Assembly: GCF_007830185.1 (NCBI RefSeq)
Contig: NZ_VLKZ01000002.1
Span: forward strand, 434,001 to 498,000
DNA from: Halalkalibacter nanhaiisediminis
GTDB taxonomy: Bacteria > Bacillota > Bacilli > Bacillales > Bacillaceae_D
Length of the DNA: 64,000 nucleotides
Direction: 5' to 3'
Shown here: piece by piece, positions 37,272 through 46,213 of the stretch
Numbering within the stretch: the stretch's first letter is position 1
Layout of the letters: every line of letters begins with the position of its first letter
Notes under the pieces: generated by a model
What the model was told of the DNA's origin: nothing
The model's input: the letters and a program-made list of their open reading frames with translations, nothing else
The model's database searches: none
Program-made: the position numbers and the translations under genes

Positions 37272-38149
37272 CTAAACTTCCATTGTCATTCCCTCGAAAC
37301 ATACATTTCGTGTAAATATATTCAAACTGCCCGTTTGCCAGTTGCTATGAATCCAATTGACAACTTGACCTGCAAACTTCATAGCCAATATTCGATCAAG
37401 AGCTGTGGGATTTTGTCCCATACATATCGCTTCGTCTATTTTTATTACTTTCCAGTCAAAAGCTAAAGTAGGCAGGATCGTATTTGGTAGCTGCTTGGGA
37501 TCAATACGCTCATCAATAAACAAAAATGAAAACGTCTGACCAATAGAGAAGTCAGTCCTTAACGCTTGTTCAAGTTGGATTTGATGTAACCTATTCCAGT
37601 TATAAGGAAGAAAAAATCCTTCAACAGCTAGAGAAAGTTCTTCTAGCATTTCCCGTGGTACTTCCCCGGGGAGTTGAACACCAAATAATCTTGGACTATC
37701 ATTTTTTAAGGATTGTATCGTATCTCTGACTTTCAGCGTATTTTCAATAATGGCGTTAATAGCAGTATCATGCCCTAAAGAAATGTCCGAACCTTCAATG
37801 TCATTATGAATAGAGACAGGTACAAATAAAAAACGAGTCTCCCTTATTTGTTTCGTTATTTCTTTTACAAAGTGATATGAATATTACCAGTACCAATCAT
37901 AACAACAGCATCAAACCCTGAAAGAACTTGCTGAAATGCTAAGGTATTTCTTGATGGTATTGGCTTCAAAATTGGGTAATGATAGGCATCACACGCTTCT
38001 CTTAAGTCTCTTACATGAAACTCATTTTTGAACCGGTCCATTTCTATTCCCATTACATTATAATCTTCGACTTCTGAAATAATAGTATGATCCATTTGAT
38101 TAAGTCCTGAAGGAGAAACATCTAAATTTAGCAATCCTATTTTCGTCAT
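37272..38149 (-). pseudogene. Frameshifted PfkA-superfamily protein with eroded active site
   Basis: Two frames join near 37,880: MTKIGLLNLDVSPSGLNQM...VVMIGTGN, then SYHFVKEITKQIRETRFLFVPVSIHNDIEGSDISLGHDTA to the stop at 37272. The layout and SIHNDIEGSD segment identify the 6-phosphofructokinase superfamily (TIDNDIxGTD). Yet the catalytic Asp of that motif is His, the ATP-loop GGDGS is GTGN, and the N-terminal GGD is LDV. So catalytic residues were changed as well as the frame. It follows rpiB by 10 bases. It could be a dead gene or, if the frameshift is programmed or a sequencing error, a regulatory pseudoenzyme. Confidence 0.65.
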
Positions 38150-38159
38150 CTTTTCCTCC

Positions 38160-38612
38160 TCAACGTAAAATAGTGTTTTCTTCATATTCTACTAATTTAT
38201 TTACTCGATTAAGATGACGTCCACCTTCGAACTCAGTTAAAAGCCATGCCTTTACAATCTCACTAGCAAGTCCTGGACCGATGACTCGCTCTCCCATCGC
38301 TAACACATTTGAATTATTATGAAGCCGAGTAGCTTTTGCACTAAATACATCATGCACAAGAGCACAGCGAATTCCTTTGACTTTGTTAGCTGCGATTGAC
38401 ATCCCAATTCCTGTCCCACAAATTAAAATTCCACGATCGACTTTGCCATCCCTAACCTGTTCTGCAACGGGAATTGCGTAATCAGGGTAATCTACAGACC
38501 CATTATAGTCACAGCCTAAGTCAATAAAATCAATATAGAGCTCTTCCATAACCTTTTTTACTTCTTCTTTTAAAACAAGACCACCATGGTCACTGCTAAT
38601 AGCTACTTTCAT
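38160..38612 (-). CDS. rpiB: Ribose-5-phosphate isomerase B
   Basis: A 150-residue RpiB/LacAB-family isomerase. Active-site motifs are ISSDHGG, GCDYNGSVDYPDYA, ICGTGIGMSIAANKVKGIRCA (catalytic Cys) and HNNSNVLAMGERV. Residues favour RpiB over LacA/LacB. It interconverts ribulose-5-P and ribose-5-P, which fits pentitol breakdown with transketolase. ATG 38612 has AGAAAGAGTG upstream. Confidence 0.9.
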   Translation of the reverse strand: MKVAISSDHGGLVLKEEVKKVMEELYIDFIDLGCDYNGSVDYPDYAIPVAEQVRDGKVDRGILICGTGIGMSIAANKVKGIRCALVHDVFSAKATRLHNNSNVLAMGERVIGPGLASEIVKAWLLTEFEGGRHLNRVNKLVEYEENTILR

Positions 38613-38778
38613 GTTTCTCACTCTTTCTAAAGTTAATTATGGCTAACTTTTTCTTTCTTGAGGATTATTGATTTCATCTACTACTTTATTTTATCACTAT
38701 TGCTTGCACGTTTTGATGCGCTTCCATCCCAGTTAATGTAAGTAGTGTTGTTCGCCCTAGTGATGACAAAAACAATAA

Positions 38779-38808
38779 AAAAACACTCTACCTCAGTATA
38801 GTGTTTTT
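38779..38808 (-). terminator. Terminator after the polyol dehydrogenase gene
   Basis: AAAAACACT and AGTGTTTTT pair around a twelve-base loop, with T-runs on the minus strand. It closes the regulator-IIB-dehydrogenase unit. Confidence 0.75.
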
Positions 38809-38833
38809 AATATTATGAATATTAACAAAATTA

Positions 38834-39865
38834 TTAAGACTCAATGATTACTTTTATCTCATTTCCACCCATTACAGCCTCGAAACCTTTACGCCATTCA
38901 TCTAAAGGAACCACCTTTGTAATCATCTTATCTACATCAATCTTTTGATCTTCTAATAGTTTCAAAGCAAGATGCCAAGAGCTAGGTTTTTGAGAACGTG
39001 TTCCAATGTAGTTAATTTCTCGTTGAACAATGGATTCTTGATCTAATGGGTTCATTTTATTAGCAAAGATTCCAACTTGAACGAATGTTCCTTTTTTCTT
39101 AACCAATGGTAAACCTTGGTTAAGAGCAGGTACAGCCCCAGAACACTCGAATACTTTGTCGACTCCATATCCACCTGTATGTTTCATAACAACTTCTGTT
39201 AGATCTTCTTCTAATACGTCAACAATGACATCTACACCTATGGACTTCGCTAATTCTAACCGTTCTTTATCTTTTGTAATACCTGCTAAAATGACAAACG
39301 CTCCTTGGGCTTTCGCTACTTGACATTGCAATAATCCAATTGGTCCTGGTCCGAAAACAAGTACTTTGTCTTCTTCTTCAATAGTTGTTTTCTCTAATCC
39401 AGCGTGAACACAACATGCAAGTGGTTCTGCTAGAGCAGCTGCTTTTAGACTAATAGAATCAGCTAAAACATGAACACTCTCTTCTCTTGAAATGACAAAC
39501 TCAGCCATACTTCCATTAACTTGAGTTCCAATTCCTTTTCGATTTGAACATAGATTATAATCTTTTTCTAGACAATATTCACATTCTCCACAAGTTGTAA
39601 AAGTGGTTTCACTTGTCACACGGTCTCCTACTTTTACATTTTGTACATTAGGGCCAACTTCTGTCACAATTCCAGAAAATTCATGTCCTAGTACAACAGG
39701 AGTTTTAGAATTTGCATATTCTCCCGTAAACGTATGAATATCTGTTCCACAAATTCCTGTATAGGCTACCTTTATTTTCACTAAATCTCCCTTAACTTCT
39801 GGTTCGGTAAGGGTTTCTAATGACATGTTGTCATGACCTGGATTCAACTTCATTACTGCTTTCAC
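38834..39865 (-). CDS. Zinc-dependent polyol/polyol-phosphate dehydrogenase
   Basis: A 343-residue medium-chain dehydrogenase. Catalytic zinc ligands lie in GICGTDIHT and GHEFSG. The structural zinc has four Cys in CGECEYCLEKDYNLC. The NAD fold motif is FGPGPIGLLQC. It is similar to sorbitol and threonine dehydrogenases. In this setting it likely oxidises a sugar-alcohol phosphate made by the PTS. The start codon is GTG with GGAGTG eight bases before. It follows a second dehydrogenase by 7 bases. Confidence 0.88.
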   Translation of the reverse strand: MKAVMKLNPGHDNMSLETLTEPEVKGDLVKIKVAYTGICGTDIHTFTGEYANSKTPVVLGHEFSGIVTEVGPNVQNVKVGDRVTSETTFTTCGECEYCLEKDYNLCSNRKGIGTQVNGSMAEFVISREESVHVLADSISLKAAALAEPLACCVHAGLEKTTIEEEDKVLVFGPGPIGLLQCQVAKAQGAFVILAGITKDKERLELAKSIGVDVIVDVLEEDLTEVVMKHTGGYGVDKVFECSGAVPALNQGLPLVKKKGTFVQVGIFANKMNPLDQESIVQREINYIGTRSQKPSSWHLALKLLEDQKIDVDKMITKVVPLDEWRKGFEAVMGGNEIKVIIES

Positions 39866-39872
39866 TTGTTCT

Positions 39873-40919
39873 TCACTCCTTGTTTGGGATTATCATTACT
39901 TTTCCGTAAGTTTCCTTACGATTGATCATTAAATCGAATGCTTTTTGAGTTTCTTCTAAAGGAAAACGGTGAGAAATCAATTCTTTTAGTTTAATTCGAC
40001 CTTTTAAAATAAAATCTATGCTTTTTGTCCACTCCTCACCTGGAAATGGAGCAGAATAGCAGTTCCAAAATCCTTTTAACGTCAGTTCTTTTCTGAAGAT
40101 ATTTTCAAAGGCTTGTTCAGAGAGAACAACATTCGAGTAGGCAATTCCCAAATAGCCAATTTCCCCTTTTTTGCGCGTTATTAATAAACATTGTTCTTGT
40201 GTAATTTTCGATCCTGCACATTCTAAAGCTACGTCAACACCTAAACCATTTGTATACTCATGAACCTTCTCAATTAAATTGTCTTGTAGAGGATTAATTG
40301 TTCTTTCGCAGCCCATAGCCTTTGCTTCCGCTAACTTTTCATCAGAAATGTCGATGGCAATAATTTCTTTCACGCCAGCAATTTTCAACCATTGTATCGC
40401 TAACATTCCAATCGTCCCAACTCCAAATACTGCAGCTACATCTCCTAATCTAGGCTGAATATGTAATACCCCGTGTAATGCAACTGCGAGTGGCTCAATC
40501 ATAGCAGCTTCCTCAAAATCCATGTTCCCAATGGGCAAGACGTTTGTTGCTTTTAAATTGACATACTCCGCAAACCCACCGTACGATTTCGATCCTATCA
40601 TTCCATGGTCTTCACATAATGAGTACACACCACTTTTGCAATATTCACATGTGTGGCAAGGGAGAAAGGGAATAGCTACTACCCGATCCCCTATCTCAAC
40701 ATTTGCTACATCGCTTCCTTTCTCAACGACATAACCAGAAAATTCATGACCCATGATCGCAGGTAGCGGATACTTCCATTTGCTAACCATCTTGTGTGTG
40801 TCTGATCCGCAAATCCCTGCAGCCATTACTTTTATTTTCACTTCATCGTTTTGACACTCGAAACTTTCCATGTCCTGATAAATAAAATGATTTTCAGAAT
40901 GTAAAACAGCTGCCTTCAT
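39873..40919 (-). CDS. Zinc-dependent polyol-phosphate dehydrogenase (GatD-like)
   Basis: A 348-residue medium-chain dehydrogenase resembling galactitol-1-phosphate 5-dehydrogenase. Motifs: AGICGSDTHKM and MGHEFSGYV (catalytic Zn), CHTCEYCKSGVYSLCEDHG (structural Zn), and VFGVGTIGMLAIQ (NAD). AGGAGGGC precedes the ATG. Two paired dehydrogenases in one operon suggest either two polyol substrates or a pair of epimers. The true substrate could be a pentitol phosphate. Confidence 0.87.
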   Translation of the reverse strand: MKAAVLHSENHFIYQDMESFECQNDEVKIKVMAAGICGSDTHKMVSKWKYPLPAIMGHEFSGYVVEKGSDVANVEIGDRVVAIPFLPCHTCEYCKSGVYSLCEDHGMIGSKSYGGFAEYVNLKATNVLPIGNMDFEEAAMIEPLAVALHGVLHIQPRLGDVAAVFGVGTIGMLAIQWLKIAGVKEIIAIDISDEKLAEAKAMGCERTINPLQDNLIEKVHEYTNGLGVDVALECAGSKITQEQCLLITRKKGEIGYLGIAYSNVVLSEQAFENIFRKELTLKGFWNCYSAPFPGEEWTKSIDFILKGRIKLKELISHRFPLEETQKAFDLMINRKETYGKVMIIPNKE

Positions 40920-40937
40920 AAGCCCTCCTAAAGGTCG

Positions 40938-41222
40938 TTAATTTTTTAACAATGTAAGAATTTCTTGATCTAACTCTTCCATTCCAATCCCTGTAATGTA
41001 AGAAGTAGCAACAATACTTGGGATCCTATATTTTGTTGGAAGAATAGTTGTTGAAATAATTAAACTTGCTCCATCTTGACGGGAGGAGACTTCAGAAATC
41101 ATACATTGAACAACTTGAGCTCTTACATTATTTTCTTTTAATAGATTTTCTACACGGTTACAAACAATTGTAGATGTTGCGATACCTGCTCCACATGCAA
41201 CAAGTACTGTTGGTATGTTCAT
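40938..41222 (-). CDS. Second PTS galactitol-type IIB
   Basis: A 94-residue IIB with phospho-Cys loop VACGAGIATSTIV. It is in a different transcription unit from the main IIA-IIB-IIC genes. AAGGAGAGAG lies before the ATG. No partner IIC lies beside it. It may pair with the same IIC or act as a signal input to the adjacent regulator. Confidence 0.85.
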   Translation of the reverse strand: MNIPTVLVACGAGIATSTIVCNRVENLLKENNVRAQVVQCMISEVSSRQDGASLIISTTILPTKYRIPSIVATSYITGIGMEELDQEILTLLKN

Positions 41223-41251
41223 TTCACTCTCTCCTTTTTAAGAAAAACAAC

Positions 41252-43303
41252 TTATTTTATAGAGTTCGCGACAAGATTTACAAGTTCATTTGAGTTAGGA
41301 GCATGGAGCATCTCTTCTAACACATCATTCATTTCAGCTAATTTCATTAACTGTAACAAAGCATTTAAGTGTTGATGTTTATCAATGGCTGCGATCACTA
41401 CGATAAAGTGAACTTTTTCTTGATCTTTAAACGTGAGTCCGTCTTTGATCCTTAATAAGCTCATCCCAACTTTATTGACTCCATCGATAGGGCGGGCGTG
41501 TGGAATAGCAATATTTAGTCGCAAAACAATGTTTGGTGTCATTTCTGAATACTGAGTTTTCATGGTTTCCACATAATTTTCCGTGATGTTTCCTCTATCT
41601 AATAGCGGCTGAGAAGCTATCGATAATGCATCCTGCCAAATTTCAACCGATTCTTCAAGAATCACCGTTTCCGGAATAATGAAATCCGTTAAGCCATAAT
41701 CCTTTTTCTGCTTCATTTCACCGGAGAATTGAAAAGAAAAATAATCCTGCAAAGCCTTCTCTAACGCTATCTTATTCTCTATCTTTGCATGTTTATCAAT
41801 TACGGATAGAAGCTGATCAATTTTCACAACAGATGAGTTCAATCCGAAGATGGCTTGCATAACACGTTGGCGTAGTTGTGTTTTTTCAAAATCACTAATA
41901 AATTGGTCTACGATAAATAAGTGTTTCTCTGTTTGCAAAGCAACTGGCGAAAAAACAATATCAAATTCCAACTCTGTTTGTCGTTCAAACTCTCGAATGG
42001 AAAAGGCTTCGTAAAAGTAAAACTCTGGAAATAAATCACGCAGTGTATTTTCCATTAATCTTGAAATCGAGACGCCATTTGGACAAACAACAACAGCTCT
42101 TTTCTTAAAGGAAATCGTCTCTCCACTATTAATCAGATGTCCACCAATAAAGATCGTGATAAACATAATTTCACTTTCTGGAACAGGACTCCCTATATAG
42201 TCTTCAAACGGTCTAATGGAATCTTTCACAATGAAGTGAATCGCCTCAAATTCTTCACTAACCTTATCGAGAATGGAATAATTAGTCGTTAACGAATATT
42301 TAATGCGATAATACGCTGGCTTCATGTGCAAAACTAACCTCTCTAACAAAGCCTTTTTTTCTTTAAAAAGAATACATGCTTTTTTCTCAAAAAGTTCTAA
42401 ACTAGATTTCAGAGATTCCTTTAATTGTGGCAATTCAGTTTCAGTCAAAACTTGTGAACTTAGTACATTTGATGTAAGCAGCTGCAACGTAATAAACAGT
42501 CGCTCTTCCTTAGGAATATCTTTTATACCTTGAATTAAGATTTCAGCGGCTTCGAATTCTTTTGTATCCGACAATTCATCGTAATCGATTTGGTATGAGC
42601 CAGTAATTAAGTTGCCTTTTTTCATTCTTTTGAGAAGGGCCGCTATAATGTATGGGAGAATCTTAATTCGCTCGTCAATGAACTTTAGATGTAACTTATT
42701 TTCCACTTCTTCCATTTGCAATTTTAGTTTCTCAATATCAGCCACTGATATGTTCGCTAGTTTCTGAATGTAGGTTTCGCCTTTATAAATCTCAAAAACT
42801 TTTCTCAAAACATCAATAAATAATCTTCTCTTATCCCATTCACTACCACTTACTTCATAACCGTTCATTCTTGAATAAACAATCTCTAATTTGTACTCGC
42901 TTACAATAGTGTGAGAAAGTTTCATATCTCTTAAAATCGTATTTTTACTTACTTGTAAGGCACTAGAAAAATGAACAAGTGATAATTCTTCTTCACCACT
43001 TAACAACATTAATATAATAAATTCAGCTCGCTCTTTTTCAGAGGGAATATACGTAGCTGAAGAAGAATCATCTCGTTTTTCTGCAAATAAGCCTATTAAA
43101 ACTGGATTTACAATGAACTTCCCACCGTTTGTACGGGATATAACTGGGTAGTTCTTTCCTTTTAACCAATCATTAATTTTTGTGAAACTGTAGCTAATTT
43201 GTCTTCGGGATAATTGAAACTTATTCTCCAAATCCTTATTGGATATATCCGGATTCGCAACGACTTCTTTTAATATTAAGTTGCTTCTTTCATCTAGATA
43301 CAT
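41252..43303 (-). CDS. PRD-type transcriptional regulator with EIIB and EIIA domains (MtlR/LicR-like)
   Basis: A 683-residue activator. It has N-terminal helix-turn-helix domains (about 1-160, with ISNKDLENKFQLSRRQISY as the first HTH) and two PTS-regulation domains (about 190-400). An EIIB-like domain (RAVVVCPNGVSISRLMENTL) and a C-terminal EIIA domain with phospho-His in RLNIAIPHARPIDG complete it. Phosphorylation by HPr and EII components sets its activity. AAGGGGGAG precedes the ATG. It is the first gene of the regulator-IIB-dehydrogenases unit and presumably controls all the PTS genes here. Confidence 0.88.
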   Translation of the reverse strand: MYLDERSNLILKEVVANPDISNKDLENKFQLSRRQISYSFTKINDWLKGKNYPVISRTNGGKFIVNPVLIGLFAEKRDDSSSATYIPSEKERAEFIILMLLSGEEELSLVHFSSALQVSKNTILRDMKLSHTIVSEYKLEIVYSRMNGYEVSGSEWDKRRLFIDVLRKVFEIYKGETYIQKLANISVADIEKLKLQMEEVENKLHLKFIDERIKILPYIIAALLKRMKKGNLITGSYQIDYDELSDTKEFEAAEILIQGIKDIPKEERLFITLQLLTSNVLSSQVLTETELPQLKESLKSSLELFEKKACILFKEKKALLERLVLHMKPAYYRIKYSLTTNYSILDKVSEEFEAIHFIVKDSIRPFEDYIGSPVPESEIMFITIFIGGHLINSGETISFKKRAVVVCPNGVSISRLMENTLRDLFPEFYFYEAFSIREFERQTELEFDIVFSPVALQTEKHLFIVDQFISDFEKTQLRQRVMQAIFGLNSSVVKIDQLLSVIDKHAKIENKIALEKALQDYFSFQFSGEMKQKKDYGLTDFIIPETVILEESVEIWQDALSIASQPLLDRGNITENYVETMKTQYSEMTPNIVLRLNIAIPHARPIDGVNKVGMSLLRIKDGLTFKDQEKVHFIVVIAAIDKHQHLNALLQLMKLAEMNDVLEEMLHAPNSNELVNLVANSIK

Positions 43304-43353
43304 AAGCTGCTCCCCCTTACTTATTTTTATAATAACAGCAAATGGCCATCATC

Positions 43354-43367
43354 TGATTACGCTTTCA
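43354..43367 (-). promoter_or_regulatory. cre-like site upstream of the PRD regulator
   Basis: TGAAAGCGTAATCA on the minus strand matches the CcpA cre consensus TGWNANCGNTNWCA except at one position. It lies about 50 bases upstream of the regulator gene and suggests carbon catabolite control. Confidence 0.55.
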
Positions 43368-43499
43368 TACACATTTATTGTCTGCCTTTTGTGCAACTTG
43401 ATGTTTTACTATTTAAAACCCAGTAACTTACCCTAACAAAGCTTGGCTGAACAAACCATAAATAATAAATACAGATTTGGACTTTCATTGTTGCCAATC

Positions 43500-43692
43500 A
43501 AATTACGAGCGATTCCATGATGCAATCTTTGGCTGATTGCCGTAGGCGTAACGGCACTGTCGATCTACCCAATCTAACTCAATTGCTGGGTATGTATCCA
43601 TAAAAGCACAAGGGCCATAATCAATCGTCAACCCACTAATTGTGATGTTGTCCGGATTCATTTCGCCATGAATAAAATCAACAAGCTACCAT
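43500..43692 (-). pseudogene. Remnant of SelO/YdiU (protein AMPylase)
   Basis: On the minus strand the frame reads [32 protein letters not shown] then [21 protein letters not shown]. The string H-G[26 protein letters not shown] is diagnostic of SelO, a pseudokinase-fold AMP transferase. Only about 60 codons remain. No extension was found on either side. Confidence 0.8.
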
Positions 43693-44869
43693 TTTGCTAT
43701 CAAGAAGCTTACGCCCGGGCAGAAGATATGTCGAGAGAATCATTGTCCCCGGATAGCGCACCTACTCCCCTCAATAGTTTTTACTTGTTAACTAAGGATT
43801 ACCTACCTAAACATCCAAAATACCAATAAACAGCTAGTTATTTTCTTGAATTTTAATAGTTGTATCGTTTCAGTAAAGTCTAACTTTGCCTTTCACCTTC
43901 AATCGTTGCATCAACTCCTAACCACTCCCTTTACATCTCCCTCATCCGTTCTCATTTCGTTATATTTTTTGGGAGGAAAAGATGAAAACAATAAAGAATT
44001 TGAAAAACGGATTGGACTACATTTGCTGTTAATGCAGGGTTTTTTACTCCCTTTTGCCATTTTTGCACTTATTTACATTAATATGGTTAAAGGATGAGTA
44101 ACTGAATCCTTCAATTGGTTCGTCACCTTTTTTGGTACTTATCGGCAATTATTATTACTAGGAAATTTTGTGAATGGAATTATATTGGCTTTTTCAATAT
44201 ATGGAAATTGAAGTTAGGAAAAATGGAGAAACATGCGAATGGGTATTTCCGTTGGATTTCTATGATTTTATGTACGCTTCTAGCTAGTGGTGGTGTGTTT
44301 TGGGCTGCATCTCTATCTTCTAATTGTTTATTACGTTTCCTAAGTTCCTGCAGCATTAGAACGTGATCTAAAGAAGATTGAAACTGCTGGATTAAAGTTA
44401 ACTGAACCGTATATAAGATTGGTAGAAAGAGCTTTGAATAAAGTTGGAATTGATATAGGAAAGTTAAAAAGAGACATGCAAAAATGTGGCATTACGCTAA
44501 TCGAGCATGATACAAGCGCTGAAAAGTGTGGGTATTTGATTGTGTGCCGTGGGTATCAGAGAAAATTAAATCTTTTTCCTCACCTAATGAAGAATAAAGT
44601 TGAACGTATTTGAATCAGTACTTACTAAAAACTCAAGAACCGTAATTTCGATTGATTTTATTTTGCGCTTTAGTTTTAATTTAAAATCCACAATTAAATT
44701 TTCTAATTCTTTATTCATAGGTAAAAATCTCTTTTTTCTTAATAGTAGCTAAAATGAGACATGTTTCAACAAAGATAGGTGATTATCTGACAAAGAAAAA
44801 ACCTTTAATTTTACAAAACAATTAAAAATCGGTATAATACTCCCTGTATTTCTAAAAATAGGGGGTTTT
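43693..44869. other. Degraded stretch without an intact gene
   Basis: Several short frames exist. Around 43,980-44,097 a frame encodes an EKRIGLHLLLMQGFLLPF membrane-type segment, and 44,419-44,613 encodes a soluble 64-residue fragment beginning MVERALNKVGIDIGKL. Neither has a convincing start with a ribosome site, and the frames are interrupted. Best seen as remnants. Confidence 0.4.
44810..44838 (+). promoter_or_regulatory. Promoter of the lipoprotein gene
   Basis: TTTACA and TATAAT (44833-44838) have an ideal 17-base spacer, about 35 bases upstream of the ribosome site. Confidence 0.65.
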
Positions 44870-44872
44870 ATT

Positions 44873-45418
44873 ATAAAAAAAGGATTATTAAGTTTGTTTA
44901 TGGCTTCTGTTTTAGCTGTAGCGACTGCTTGTGGTGGAACTGATGAAATGACAGAAACACCGGGTGATGTAACTGAAGAAACTACAGAAGAGGTTGAAGA
45001 AGTTGTTGAAGATAAAGCTGAGGGAGCTGACGTTGATTCTAGCATAAGTACAATCGATACGTCCATGTATCAATATGCTACTGAGGTTACGGTGACCGAT
45101 GCTATTGAACTCAATAATTACGTCTCTTTAATGATCTATGTTAATGAAGAAAATGATAATAAAGGACTTCAAGCGCAACATGTATTAAATCAAACTTATG
45201 ATTTCTTACTTCAGGATGCTATTGAAGGTGCAGATTATGTTGGTATTAATGTTGTACAGGGAAATCAAAAAATCTTAATGTTCGAAGTTGACACAGCAAA
45301 ATTTCAAGAAGATGATGAAGTCCCTATGGCTGATTTAGTTCTAAGGGCATCAGAAATTGAAATGATTCATGATGAAGTAAGACAGTTTGCTGAAGTAATG
45401 GAATGGGAAATGCAATAA
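44873..45418 (+). CDS. Lipoprotein, unknown function, with probable ATA start codon
   Basis: A 181-residue lipoprotein with an N-terminus KKGLLSLFMASVLAVATAC (lipobox ATAC, Cys about residue 20) and an acidic Thr/Glu linker. A compact domain with ATEVTVTDAIELNNYVSLMI follows. The first ATG (44900) would delete the lysines of the signal peptide and has no ribosome site. AGGGGG sits seven bases before an ATA at 44873, in frame and at the position expected for the start. A DUF6376-like or other small-lipoprotein family is possible; none can be named firmly. A terminator follows. Confidence 0.6.
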   Translation: MKKGLLSLFMASVLAVATACGGTDEMTETPGDVTEETTEEVEEVVEDKAEGADVDSSISTIDTSMYQYATEVTVTDAIELNNYVSLMIYVNEENDNKGLQAQHVLNQTYDFLLQDAIEGADYVGINVVQGNQKILMFEVDTAKFQEDDEVPMADLVLRASEIEMIHDEVRQFAEVMEWEMQ

Positions 45419-45428
45419 TTTTTAATTT

Positions 45429-45468
45429 AACCCCTTCACTAGTTTATTAGTAGTGAGGGGGGTTTTTG
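45429..45468 (+). terminator. Terminator of the lipoprotein gene
   Basis: AACCCCttCACTA pairs with TAGTGaGGGGggTT and is followed by TTTTTG. Confidence 0.8.
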
Positions 45469-45901
45469 TTTTAGCAACACCATCTCCACTTGCTGATATC
45501 ATCTGCCACTTATGGGTGTTATCAAATAAAAGATTTTGTCAACTATTTTATCCATTTCAGCAAGTTCAGAAGTGATAAGAGGTTGAAACTCTTCCTAAGT
45601 TTGGCAACATACAAATGGGTTCAAAATGTCGGAAGAAATGAGATAAAAGCTTATTAATCTCGATTATGCTTCTACTTTCTATCCATTTCCAAGTTGACAA
45701 AATCACATAAAATGAAATCAAACACAATATATGGTGTATTTAAAATAAAAGTTAGTACAATATGTTGTTTTACTAGGGTTTCTTGTGTTAATCTTAGTTC
45801 AGGAAAGAGAGAGTATTTCCCAATTTAATAGGACAAGTAAGAAAACTATTTTATGGAAGTGTTTTGTCATATGCCTTAATATAGAATCTGGAGGTGATTA
45901 G
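45469..45901. other. Gap upstream of the small toxin gene
   Basis: About 430 bases without a supported gene. AT-rich, with no IS ends recognised. It contains the presumed promoter of the 31-residue toxin-like peptide. Confidence 0.4.
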
Positions 45902-45997
45902 ATGGAAGAGTATATTCAACTACTATTACTTTTGTTTGCTGCAGGCTCCTTTCTCATTCTTTTTCTGACTTACGTTCACAAGATAACAAAAAAGTAG
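45902..45997 (+). CDS. 31-residue holin-like type I toxin candidate
   Basis: MEEYIQLLLLLFAAGSFL followed by ILFLTYVHKITKK. The pattern is a short acidic N-terminus, one hydrophobic helix containing (F)AAGSFLI, then L(L)TYV and a lysine-rich end. This strongly resembles the putative holin-like toxin (Hol-Tox/TxpA-like) family of Firmicutes type I systems. GGAGGTG lies seven bases before the ATG. Strong hairpins follow, as expected where toxin mRNA and antisense RNA overlap. Expressed alone, such peptides depolarise the membrane. Confidence 0.6.
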   Translation: MEEYIQLLLLLFAAGSFLILFLTYVHKITKK

Positions 45998-46076
45998 CTC
46001 ATCCTTATCTCCCAAGACAAAGTGAGCTACCGCCAAATGTTTATACAAGTTGGAATGTCCTACCATTTCAACTTGT
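45994..46076. ncRNA. Hairpins and probable antisense-RNA region of the type I system
   Basis: Hairpin one (45994-46030): GTAGCTCA pairs perfectly with TGAGCTAC, overlapping the toxin stop codon. Hairpin two (46045-46076): ACAAGTTGGAATG pairs with CATTTCAACTTGT, 13 pairs with one G-U. A convergent antisense RNA reading leftwards through both would match known type I loci. Its promoter is not clear. Confidence 0.4.
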
Positions 46077-46213
46077 TATATCTTATCATTGCTTATCATT
46101 TTACATCATTAGTATATATTTTACTACATCTTAGTGCAATTAAAAAGCAAAAAGGAGCTTACCTCACTAGTCATCAATAAGACAACTAACAAGATAAACC
46201 CCCACCTACTAAA

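Noticed and set aside
37860-37890. Programmed frameshift in the PFK-like gene
   Set aside because: No slippery heptamer or downstream pseudoknot was seen, and catalytic residues are already lost, so decay is the simpler reading.
43846-44097. 83-residue ORF with a hydrophobic C-terminal segment
   Set aside because: The only good ribosome site (GGGAGG at 43,972) feeds a different frame that stops after 16 codons. No intact gene can be built.
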